Virus record (IMG/VR): IMGVR_UViG_3300046804_004376
Coordinates: 1 to 40,020 of that record
Reading direction: 5' to 3' (one strand)
Length of the DNA: 40,020 nt
Origin: a virus
In this document: piece by piece, positions 1 to 5,085 of the stretch
Numbering within the stretch: the stretch's first letter is position 1
How the letters are laid out: every line of letters begins with the position of its first letter
Position numbers and translations under genes: made by a program
Notes under the pieces: generated by a model
Database searches by the model: none
What the model saw: the letters and a program-made list of their open reading frames with translations, nothing else
Told to the model about the DNA's origin: nothing

Positions 1-430
1 GAAAATAAAGCTCCCCGCCATTGAAATCATCGTTTAAATATAGAACAGCAGCATACTCTAATTTTGGATCATGTTTTTTATCAACATGTAATTCAATACC
101 TGAGCCAGGCTCGTGTCTTTGTACAGATAAAAAAGATTTTACTTTTAAATCAGAGTTAATTAAATCTTTTAATCTTTTTTTTAATTTTTGCGGATATTCA
201 GAATCTGTTAAATTTAAAGCTCTTTTATACCATTGATCTGTGTAATCAAAATTTTTATCAGTATATCTTTCTTCAAAGTCAGATAGCCAATCTTTATCAC
301 TTTTATTTAATATTTCAAGCATTAAATCTTTACATTCTTGATCAGTAATAAAATTTTCAACCCGAAAGATATTTTCATCTATTTGCTCTATTTTATATCT
401 ATTTTTTTCTAAATCATCAAATTTTATCAT
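1..430 (-). CDS. 2OG-Fe(II) oxygenase (copy A), C-terminus cut by window edge
   Basis: Open frame from the ATG at 430 to the window edge, 143 residues visible. The conserved prolyl-4-hydroxylase-type core is present: an N-terminal ENIFRVENF segment (about 20-28), the first metal-binding pair H115-x-D117 (ELHVDKKH), and the following YLNDDFNGGELYF strand. The distal His and the 2-oxoglutarate-binding Arg would lie beyond the edge. Family members use Fe(II), O2 and 2-oxoglutarate to hydroxylate proteins or small molecules; the substrate here is unknown. The start has a clear AGGAG ribosome site 5-6 nt upstream. An extended -10 promoter lies between it and tRNA-Leu. Copies B (1222-1752) and C (3145-3750) are clear relatives. 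Confidence 0.85.
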   Translation of the reverse strand, partial: MIKFDDLEKNRYKIEQIDENIFRVENFITDQECKDLMLEILNKSDKDWLSDFEERYTDKNFDYTDQWYKRALNLTDSEYPQKLKKRLKDLINSDLKVKSFLSVQRHEPGSGIELHVDKKHDPKLEYAAVLYLNDDFNGGELYF

Positions 431-446
431 CTTTTCTCCTTCTACA

Positions 447-455
447 ATTATATCA
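447..455 (-). promoter_or_regulatory. extended -10 promoter TGATATAAT before 2OG copy A
   Basis: On the minus strand the sequence reads TGATATAAT, a perfect extended -10 element, 16 nt before the ATG at 430. The region 17 nt further upstream is the tRNA-Leu T-arm and has no -35 match. It would give copy A its own transcript in addition to read-through from the tRNA array. Confidence 0.6.
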
Positions 456-458
456 TTG

Positions 459-540
459 TACCCGTAACCAGACTTGAACTGGTATATCTTTCGATGGCAA
501 ATTTTAAGTCTGCTGTGTCTGCCTATTCCACCATACGGGC
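459..540 (-). tRNA. tRNA-Leu(UAA)
   Basis: Cloverleaf with acceptor GCCCGTA pairing with TACGGGT (one G-U), anticodon loop CTTAAAA (anticodon TAA), long variable arm typical of leucine tRNA, and a TTCAAGT T-loop. No CCA is encoded. It is the last tRNA of the array, one nucleotide from tRNA-Lys. Confidence 0.93.
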
Positions 541-541
541 G

Positions 542-614
542 TGTCCCCAGTTGGTCTCGAACCAACGACCCGCAGATTAAAAGTCTGCTGCTCTACCAAC
601 TGAGCTATAGGAAC
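542..614 (-). tRNA. tRNA-Lys(UUU)
   Basis: 73-nt cloverleaf. Acceptor GTTCCTA pairs with TGGGGAC with two G-U pairs. Anticodon stem GCAGA/TCTGC holds a loop with anticodon TTT, and the T-loop is TTCGAGA. No CCA is encoded. Third position A/T decoding suits the AT-rich phage genes. Confidence 0.94.
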
Positions 615-617
615 CTG

Positions 618-688
618 TTCTCTTATCTAGACTCGAACTAAAACTAAAGGCTTCAAAGGCCTCTGTGCTGCCATTACACCATAAGAGA
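618..688 (-). tRNA. tRNA-Gln(UUG)
   Basis: 71-nt cloverleaf with perfect acceptor TCTCTTA/TAAGAGA, anticodon loop CTTTGAA giving anticodon TTG, and T-loop TTCGAGT. Separated by 3 nt from tRNA-Lys and 4 nt from tRNA-Arg. Confidence 0.93.
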
Positions 689-692
689 AGAG

Positions 693-765
693 CCTCCCTG
701 GAAGGATTTGAACCTCCGACACGCAGGGTAGAAACCTGCTGCTCTGTCCCCTGAGCTACAGAGAG
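693..765 (-). tRNA. tRNA-Arg(UCU)
   Basis: 73-nt cloverleaf. Acceptor CTCTCTG/CAGGGAG, anticodon stem GCAGG/CCTGC with loop TTTCTAC giving anticodon TCT (reads AGA/AGG, codons favoured by AT-rich genes), T-loop TTCAAAT. No CCA is encoded. Confidence 0.92.
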
Positions 766-769
766 ATGG

Positions 770-842
770 AGCCTCGTATCAGAGTCGAACTGATGACCCT
801 CCGCTTACAAGGCGGATGCTCTGGCCACTGAGCTAACAAGGC
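770..842 (-). tRNA. tRNA-Thr(UGU)
   Basis: 73-nt cloverleaf with acceptor GCCTTGT/ACGAGGC, anticodon loop CTTGTAA giving anticodon TGT, T-loop TTCGACT. The discriminator T is followed by genomic CCA (769-767), the only member of the array in which I see an encoded CCA. Confidence 0.93.
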
Positions 843-845
843 AAG

Positions 846-920
846 TCGGACGAGTTGGATTTGAACCAACGATACATACCTTATAAGAGTACTTCCAAAA
901 CCAGGCTAGGATATCGTCCG
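846..920 (-). tRNA. tRNA-Ile(UAU), reads AUA
   Basis: 75-nt cloverleaf with perfect acceptor CGGACGA/TCGTCCG, anticodon stem GTACT/GGTAT (two G-U pairs), loop CTTATAA giving anticodon TAT, and T-arm GTTGG/CCAAC. Bacteria usually read AUA with a lysidine-modified CAU tRNA, so a UAU tRNA is notable. The D-loop is long (about 12 nt). Confidence 0.85.
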
Positions 921-927
921 TTATTCG

Positions 928-1001
928 TGGAACAAGTAGGACTTGAACCTACGATAACCGAATTATGAGTTCGGGGCCTTAACCAACTTGGCTATTGTTC
1001 C
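928..1001 (-). tRNA. tRNA-Met(CAU), elongator or Ile2
   Basis: 74-nt cloverleaf with perfect acceptor GGAACAA/TTGTTCC, anticodon stem CCGAA/TTCGG, loop CTCATAA giving anticodon CAT, and T-loop TTCAAGT. The G1-C72 pair argues against an initiator. Sequence alone does not separate elongator Met from lysidine-type Ile. The AUA-reading tRNA-Ile next to it makes Met more likely. Confidence 0.9.
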
Positions 1002-1002
1002 G

Positions 1003-1075
1003 CTGGCCCACCAGGTCTCGATCCTGGGACATTCGAATTAACAGTTCGACGCTCTACCAACTGAGCTATGGGCCA
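1003..1075 (-). tRNA. tRNA-Asn(GUU)
   Basis: 73-nt cloverleaf with perfect acceptor TGGCCCA/TGGGCCA, anticodon stem TCGAA/TTCGA, loop CTGTTAA giving anticodon GTT, discriminator G. It is the first tRNA of the array and starts 7 nt after the end of the leader RNA candidate. Confidence 0.93.
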
Positions 1076-1081
1076 ATAAAG

Positions 1082-1188
1082 GTACAGCAGACATTCCCTA
1101 GAACTGCACAATGGCCCAGATTCCACCACGAACCACCAATAAGGGTCTTGTGTGTTGTAACTATACCATCCTAAGTTGTCTGCTGTAC
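1082..1188 (-). ncRNA. candidate structured leader RNA of the tRNA array
   Basis: The two ends form a perfect 12-bp helix: minus-strand GTACAGCAGACA (1188-1177) pairs with TGTCTGCTGTAC (1093-1082). Inside, CACAA/TTGTG plus CCC/GGG can form a second arm with a large loop, and AACT/AGTT a small hairpin near the 5' side. No convincing ORF, tRNA or 5S rRNA consensus is present. The 5' end coincides with the start expected from the -10 box at 1196-1201, so the molecule would be a discrete 5' domain of the tRNA precursor. The closing helix could be a processing site. Function unknown; the inner folds are my own pairing by eye. Confidence 0.55.
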
Positions 1189-1195
1189 TGATTAT

Positions 1196-1225
1196 ATTAT
1201 ATACTAATTAAATATTTAATGTCAA
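1196..1225 (-). promoter_or_regulatory. sigma-70-type promoter of the leader RNA/tRNA array
   Basis: Consensus -35 TTGACA (1220-1225), 18-nt spacer, -10 TATAAT (1196-1201), minus strand. The expected start is about 1188-1189, the first base of the 12-bp helix. The -35 overlaps the TGA stop of the upstream oxygenase gene. Confidence 0.75.
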
Positions 1226-1752
1226 TCTTTTTTCACAAAAAAAGCCATTGCAATATATCTATTTCCAGATAATATGTCTTTTACTTCATGGGTTGTATTT
1301 TTAGGAAATATTAAAAAACTCCCAGGTGTTGGCTTAAATAAAATGTTGTAGTCTGGTAATCCCAGTTCTCCACCTTCATAATTGTTGTTAAAATATAATA
1401 AAGCCGTATAATCTGGATATTTCATATCTGATTTGTTTTTTCCAAAAAAATATTCATCTGTATGTGGACTGATCCCAGCACCTGGGGTATACATTCTAAC
1501 ATGTCCATTAAAAATTAAATTAAAATTATTTTTGTTTTCTTTTGTGCTTAAAATAAAATTTTCCCAAAAAATATTCTCTATTTGTTGTAAAAGATTTCCT
1601 TCAAGTAAATGCTTAACGCCAAAATATGTGCCATTTTGTCTTAATTCATTTTCACGCTTTTCGATTGATTGTATTTTTAAAAGCATATCATCAATATCTT
1701 CAATGATATTTTCAAAATAAAATATATTTTCTGCTAATTTACTAATATTGAT
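1222..1752 (-). CDS. 2OG-Fe(II) oxygenase (copy B), probable AUC start
   Basis: Prolyl-4-hydroxylase-like dioxygenase of about 176 residues. With the long start, H97-x-D99 (SPHTDEYF) and H155 are the metal ligands, and the R of GNRYIAMAFFV is the likely 2-oxoglutarate contact, so the active site looks complete. The first ATG is at 1686, but the 22 codons before it read on in frame as KLAENIFYFENII. That matches the N-termini of copies A (DENIFRVENF) and C (DENVFYIENF). The ribosome site AAAAGGAG lies at 1759-1766, and 6 nt after it is ATC (1752-1750). No ATG, GTG or TTG exists in that stretch, so I infer a non-canonical AUC (or nearby AUU) start. The gene follows hsp20 closely. Confidence 0.8.
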   Translation of the reverse strand: MNISKLAENIFYFENIIEDIDDMLLKIQSIEKRENELRQNGTYFGVKHLLEGNLLQQIENIFWENFILSTKENKNNFNLIFNGHVRMYTPGAGISPHTDEYFFGKNKSDMKYPDYTALLYFNNNYEGGELGLPDYNILFKPTPGSFLIFPKNTTHEVKDILSGNRYIAMAFFVKKD

Positions 1753-1769
1753 GATATGCTCCTTTTTAT

Positions 1770-2177
1770 TTATTTGATGTCAATAGATTTTGGCTTTTTT
1801 TCTTCTGGAATAATTCTTTCAATAATAATTGAAAGCATTCCATTTTCAAATTCAGCTCCAGTAACTTCCATATACTCTCCAAGAGCAAATGAACGTGTAA
1901 AAGAACGTGTAGCAATTCCTTTATGCTTGAATTCTACATCTTTATTTTCTTTTTCACCCTTGACAATTAAATTGCCATTATCTACTGTTACATTAATTTC
2001 AGATTTATTAAATCCCGCCAAAGCAAGTTCAACAAGATATGTATCTTCATCTTGTTTTATTACATTGTAAGGTGGATAATTGTTTTGTGTTGTTACACGT
2101 GTCCATGAATTAATGTTTGGCTGAAAGCCAATAAAAAAAGGATCATTAAAAAGATCCCATGCAAAAGTATTAGTCAT
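1770..2177 (-). CDS. hsp20: Hsp20/alpha-crystallin small heat-shock protein
   Basis: 135-residue small heat-shock protein, an ATP-independent holdase chaperone that forms oligomers. The alpha-crystallin domain spans about residues 37-125: a YLVELALAGFNKSEINV strand region, NGNLIVKGEKE, and the family GxLxI-type signature as GMLSIII. A short C-terminal tail PKSIDIK follows. The ATG at 2177 is chosen because AAGGAGA sits 6 nt upstream; a longer frame from an in-frame TTG would bury that site. Small heat-shock proteins are known in T4-like cyanophages and may help fold virion or host proteins. A structured leader and a hairpin lie just upstream. Confidence 0.92.
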   Translation of the reverse strand: MTNTFAWDLFNDPFFIGFQPNINSWTRVTTQNNYPPYNVIKQDEDTYLVELALAGFNKSEINVTVDNGNLIVKGEKENKDVEFKHKGIATRSFTRSFALGEYMEVTGAEFENGMLSIIIERIIPEEKKPKSIDIK

Positions 2178-2212
2178 ACTATTCTCCTTTTCTTTAAGCA
2201 AGTTAGTTTTTT

Positions 2213-2235
2213 AAAAATTCCCGAAGGCAATTTTT
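2213..2235 (-). terminator. weak terminator-like hairpin before hsp20
   Basis: Minus strand forms AAAAATT(G)CC-TTCG-GGAATTTTT: nine pairs with one bulged G and a UUCG tetraloop, ending in five U. Only two G-C pairs, so termination would be inefficient. Placed between the pseudoknot candidate and the hsp20 ribosome site, it could be an attenuator or an mRNA 5' stabiliser. Confidence 0.4.
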
Positions 2236-2247
2236 ATTTTTGAAACC

Positions 2248-2308
2248 CCAGCCGTTTGGTCTGTTATATACGCCTAACGCCAAAGTATAACTTCAGGGAC
2301 GGCTCTGG
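2248..2308 (-). ncRNA. candidate pseudoknot RNA in the hsp20 leader
   Basis: On the minus strand an outer helix AGCCGT/ACGGCT (2304-2299 with 2255-2250, extendable by two pairs across a bulge) encloses two interleaved helices. GTTATA (2291-2286) pairs with TATAAC (2268-2263), and TTTGG (2284-2280) pairs with CCAAA (2259-2255). Because the second helix begins inside the loop of the first and closes outside it, this is an H-type pseudoknot. It lies just after tRNA-Trp and about 70 nt before the hsp20 start. No coding frame is apparent and I could not match it to a named riboswitch or ribozyme. Confidence 0.5.
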
Positions 2309-2318
2309 AGTATTCGCA

Positions 2319-2385
2319 CGTCTCCAAAGATTTGAACTCTGACTAACGGGTTTGGAATCCGTTGTGCTACCTTTACACTAGAGAC
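2319..2385 (-). tRNA. tRNA-Trp(CCA)
   Basis: 67-nt cloverleaf, short because of a small D-loop. Acceptor GTCTCTA/TGGAGAC (one G-U), anticodon loop TTCCAAA giving anticodon CCA, T-arm CAGAG/CTTTG with loop TTCAAAT. The anticodon stem has an A-C mismatch next to the loop. No CCA tail is encoded. It stands alone, 1.2 kb from the main array. Confidence 0.85.
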
Positions 2386-2460
2386 ATATGGAGTAGTTTT
2401 TTACAGTCTTGCTCAGGACTATACCAGTTTTTTAGAGTCGCTGTCTCCCCCGACTTTTAT

Positions 2461-2490
2461 ATTATACCAAAAAATATAAAAAAATGTCAA
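2461..2490 (-). promoter_or_regulatory. promoter of tRNA-Trp / hsp20 leader
   Basis: Minus-strand TTGACA (2485-2490), 18-nt spacer ending in TGG, and TATAAT (2461-2466), so it has both a consensus -35 and an extended -10. The -35 overlaps the TGA stop of the SDR-like gene. About 75 nt of AT-rich leader with two small AGTC/GACT hairpins precede the tRNA. Confidence 0.75.
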
Positions 2491-3152
2491 TCTTTTCCAA
2501 GTTTAATAACTTTACCGTTATTATTTACATCAGATTTAATTAAAAAAGAAGCAATTTCTTCTTTTGTTGCTAGTTGTGACGGGTCATTGTTGTAATTTGA
2601 CGGATCATTATCATAAAACGCTTGAGTATCATAAATTAAACCTGGAGCAAGAGAAAATACACTTTGATTTGGTCTTACTTTGGTAGATAAAGATGTAAAA
2701 AATATTTGTATTACTCCTTTTGCCACTGCGTAATTTATATCTGGTACTGGCCTATTTGCTGCAACAGAAGATATATATATAATTTTACCGTCATCCGATA
2801 ATTTTTCTAATATTTTTTTTGTAGCCAACATTACATTTACAACATAATTAGAATAGAACATTCTCAACTGAGAATCTGGAGTTGTAAAAAAATCACGACC
2901 AGGTGATGACGCTGGTAGTATTACTACTACATCATAAGACGCTAAATTTTCACAAAAATTATTTGTTGAGTCTGGAGAATCAAAATCCAAATACATCCAA
3001 TTTACATCTTCTCCGTATAATTCTTTCTTTAACAACATTTTTTCTTTGTTCCTGTAAGTTAAATCAATTTGATAATTGTTGTTTTTTAAAACTGATATCA
3101 TTTCTGGCACTATACTTGCTGTACCACTAATTATTAAAGATTTTTTAGTCAT
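2487..3152 (-). CDS. short-chain dehydrogenase/reductase-like protein
   Basis: 221-residue Rossmann-fold protein. The N-terminal strand and turn SLIISGTASIVPEM is a degenerate form of the TGxxxGxG nucleotide site. The catalytic set is recognisable: serines at 128-129 (YISSVAA), Y141 and K145 (NYAVAKG). SDR enzymes use NAD(P)H to oxidise or reduce alcohols, sugars or lipids; the substrate is unknown. The start at 3152 is preferred because it forms an ATGACTAA overlap with oxygenase copy C and places the first strand at the N-terminus. An ATG at 3167 is the alternative. The unusual glycine motif leaves cofactor binding open. Confidence 0.75.
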   Translation of the reverse strand: MTKKSLIISGTASIVPEMISVLKNNNYQIDLTYRNKEKMLLKKELYGEDVNWMYLDFDSPDSTNNFCENLASYDVVVILPASSPGRDFFTTPDSQLRMFYSNYVVNVMLATKKILEKLSDDGKIIYISSVAANRPVPDINYAVAKGVIQIFFTSLSTKVRPNQSVFSLAPGLIYDTQAFYDNDPSNYNNDPSQLATKEEIASFLIKSDVNNNGKVIKLGKD

Positions 3153-3750
3153 CGCCCTCAAACGCATCTACTTGGTTTATTAATTGTTTTTGCTTTCTGT
3201 CCAAGATAAACATCGGAGATGTATATCTTGTTTTTCCATATACTTGTGTTACTCCATGCAAATATTTAGAAGTTCCTGGATGAGATAAAAACATATTAGG
3301 TTTTGGCTTTATTCTTAAATTAGCTCTTGGGTAAACAACTTCCCCACCATCATAATCATCATTTATATAATAGATACATCCATGCAAAATAACTGGATTT
3401 TCTGAATCTATTTTATATCCTTCTTTATATCCATTGTCATCTTCATGAAGTCCAAAAGCCCAATCATCAGCGATTGCTTCATTTGCTGGCTTAAATGCAG
3501 AAAAATGTCCAGTATATCTATACATATGATCAGATTCTGGGTATATTTCTTTTAATTTACCTAAAACTATGTCCCAATATTCCTGATAAATTTCATATGG
3601 CATATTTTTTGTTCCTCTTTGAGGTACAATTAAATCTTCAAATTTCCATCCATCTTCTTTTTTGCAAATATCCAAAGTTTTTTGCCATAAATCTGTAGGC
3701 AAAAAATTTTCTATATAGAAAACATTTTCGTCTAAATATACTTTTTTCAT
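3145..3750 (-). CDS. 2OG-Fe(II) oxygenase (copy C)
   Basis: 201-residue prolyl-4-hydroxylase-like dioxygenase. Metal ligands H102-x-D104 (GLHEDDNGY) and H165 (YLHGVTQV), with R175 (GKTRYTS) as the expected 2-oxoglutarate contact, and the DDYDGGEVVYP strand between them. All key residues are present. Its ATG overlaps the stop of the preceding small gene as TAATG, and its own stop overlaps the SDR-like gene, which suggests co-translation of the three. Related to copies A and B in the N-terminal ENVFYIENF segment. Whether it acts on a virion protein, a host protein or a metabolite cannot be read from sequence. Confidence 0.88.
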   Translation of the reverse strand: MKKVYLDENVFYIENFLPTDLWQKTLDICKKEDGWKFEDLIVPQRGTKNMPYEIYQEYWDIVLGKLKEIYPESDHMYRYTGHFSAFKPANEAIADDWAFGLHEDDNGYKEGYKIDSENPVILHGCIYYINDDYDGGEVVYPRANLRIKPKPNMFLSHPGTSKYLHGVTQVYGKTRYTSPMFILDRKQKQLINQVDAFEGDD

Positions 3751-3902
3751 TATTTATTCTTTTCTTTTTTGTATTCTCCGTATTTACCTAAAACAGCTTT
3801 AACTGTTCCATCTTTTCTCAACCTTACAATCATACCATCTTTTATTTGAATAGGGTTAAAAGGATGTTTAGTTTTGTATTTACCTGAAGATTTTTTAGGC
3901 AT
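3750..3902 (-). CDS. small basic hypothetical protein
   Basis: 50-residue lysine-rich protein (start MPKKSSGKYK). A longer frame from 3989 would overlap the upstream gene by 95 nt. The ATG at 3902 instead gives an 8-nt ATGCCTAA overlap like several other junctions here, so I chose it. The middle segment IKDGMIVRLRKDGTVKAVLG looks like a small beta-barrel-type repeat, but I recognise no family. Translationally linked on both sides (TAATG with copy C). Confidence 0.6.
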   Translation of the reverse strand: MPKKSSGKYKTKHPFNPIQIKDGMIVRLRKDGTVKAVLGKYGEYKKEKNK

Positions 3903-4536
3903 TTCCGTAACCAACTCTTGGCTTCCCATCATTTTCATATGTTGCTTTTGATGGATAATAAAATCTGCTATCTTGATATTGTGTTCCAAAATTTATTCCA
4001 GATAATGCTTCCCCATTTGGTATAAATACCCCATCCCAAATAGATTTTGTCATATCAGTTTCTTTAATTTGTAAAGCATCTAAAGCTTTTTCTGCTTCTT
4101 CTTTCGTAAGATAACAACCGATGGATTGTCCAGTCCCGCCTTTTAAAATTGACCAACCATGTTGACAGTCTGGAGTACTGAATTCAATACTCCAGCCGTC
4201 GCCACCTGTTATTATTTGTTTCTTAAGAGGGATACAATTTGGCACTGTTTTACCATTTTTTTCTTTTGTGCCTGCATACTCGTACCCTTCCCAACATGGT
4301 CCCTGTTTTTTATTAATGCAATAAGAACATTTTTCAGTATCTGAAATATAATGATGATCATTACCTAAATCATCACATCCACATGTCATGCACTTTCTAG
4401 CTTCTGGTTCATTAGCATATAATGCAGCCACTTGAGCTTGTGCTTTTTCTTTACTTGGATGTGTTCCAGCTACGTGCCCAGTATCCTGGGCAATTACTGA
4501 AAATTTATTTCCATGTTGTACTATCTTATAAGGCAT
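3895..4536 (-). CDS. Cys-rich phage protein with CWEGYE...VPNCIP motif
   Basis: 213 residues. The N-terminus (1-42) looks like a small domain with THPSKEKAQAQVAALYAN, the kind of 'process and repeat' segment seen in phage head proteins. Cysteines C49, C52, C54, C70 and C73 could bind zinc. Then comes GPCWEGYEYAGTKEKNGK and VPNC, a motif I recall in many phage structural proteins. A second short domain (about 107-155) contains LTKEEAEKALDAL. Function unknown. The ATG is preceded by TATAAT with exactly 6 nt between and no ribosome site, so the mRNA is probably leaderless. Confidence 0.7.
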   Translation of the reverse strand: MPYKIVQHGNKFSVIAQDTGHVAGTHPSKEKAQAQVAALYANEPEARKCMTCGCDDLGNDHHYISDTEKCSYCINKKQGPCWEGYEYAGTKEKNGKTVPNCIPLKKQIITGGDGWSIEFSTPDCQHGWSILKGGTGQSIGCYLTKEEAEKALDALQIKETDMTKSIWDGVFIPNGEALSGINFGTQYQDSRFYYPSKATYENDGKPRVGYGNA

Positions 4537-4542
4537 AAATTA

Positions 4543-4551
4543 ATTATACCA
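4543..4551 (-). promoter_or_regulatory. extended -10 promoter TGGTATAAT, leaderless arrangement
   Basis: Minus-strand TGGTATAAT. The -10 hexamer (4543-4548) ends 6 nt before the ATG at 4536, so transcription should begin at or within a base of the start codon. No -35 match is visible. Confidence 0.65.
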
Positions 4552-4567
4552 TATAGGATATGTTATA

Positions 4568-4870
4568 CTATTCTGCCTTTTTATCTACTGAATTAAATGC
4601 TGCATTTATTTCAGTAATAGTAAGTTTGCCATCATCCAAAAAGCCACGAGCAAGCTTTTCAACTACTGAGGCAACTCCAAGAGTTCCCGCCAATATGACA
4701 GCTTTTACCGTGCTAATTCCTACTACAGCACCAGCACCTATTACGCTTAATCCTGAAGCAGCAAATACAGCAACTATTCTAAAGAATATGTTTTTTACAC
4801 TTGAAATTGGGCCAGCTTCCAAAGCTTCTGGGGCTAGTCCAAATCCAACTTCAACTTTTTTCTTTGCCAT
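4568..4870 (-). CDS. small membrane protein, holin candidate
   Basis: 100 residues with a basic N-terminus and two hydrophobic, Gly/Ala-rich stretches (about 27-50 and 53-70) that could be a transmembrane hairpin. A C-terminal DDGKLTITEI resembles an EF-hand-like loop. The size and its position in the block that begins with the endolysin fit a holin, which would form membrane lesions to release endolysin, but no family motif proves this. GGAGG ribosome site 9 nt upstream of ATG. It follows another small membrane protein by 20 nt. Confidence 0.6.
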   Translation of the reverse strand: MAKKKVEVGFGLAPEALEAGPISSVKNIFFRIVAVFAASGLSVIGAGAVVGISTVKAVILAGTLGVASVVEKLARGFLDDGKLTITEINAAFNSVDKKAE

Positions 4871-4890
4871 TATTTATTGCCTCCTTCCAT

Positions 4891-5085
4891 TTATTTATCT
4901 TTTCTTAAAGGAATTGTTGCTAACCATATTACTGTAGATGCAACAGTTGCCAGCCCAACTACTTGTTGTGCTGTTCCAGTAAGAGTTAACCACGCTATAA
5001 AAAACCCTAGGAGGGTAAATATTTGAGCAATGCTTTCTTTAATTACCTCGCCAGCGTACATTAATATACTTTTTATTATTTTCAT
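4891..5085 (-). CDS. small membrane protein, second holin candidate
   Basis: 64 residues. Two hydrophobic segments, IFTLLGFFIAWLTL (about 22-36) and VVGLATVASTVIWLATI (about 42-58), with a short polar turn and a basic C-terminus (LRKDK). This is the layout of small two-helix holins. The ATG overlaps the TGA of the PA14 protein (ATGA) with an AGGAGG site just upstream, so the two are translationally coupled. Confidence 0.6.
   Translation of the reverse strand: MKIIKSILMYAGEVIKESIAQIFTLLGFFIAWLTLTGTAQQVVGLATVASTVIWLATIPLRKDK

Noticed and set aside
1082-1188. 5S rRNA or tmRNA identity for the leader RNA
   Set aside because: The closing helix and length resemble 5S rRNA, but the conserved internal loops are missing; there is no tRNA-like end or tag frame for tmRNA.
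3903-3989. Longer start (3989) for the small basic protein
   Set aside because: Would overlap the Cys-rich gene by 95 nt; the ATG at 3902 fits the 8-nt overlap pattern.
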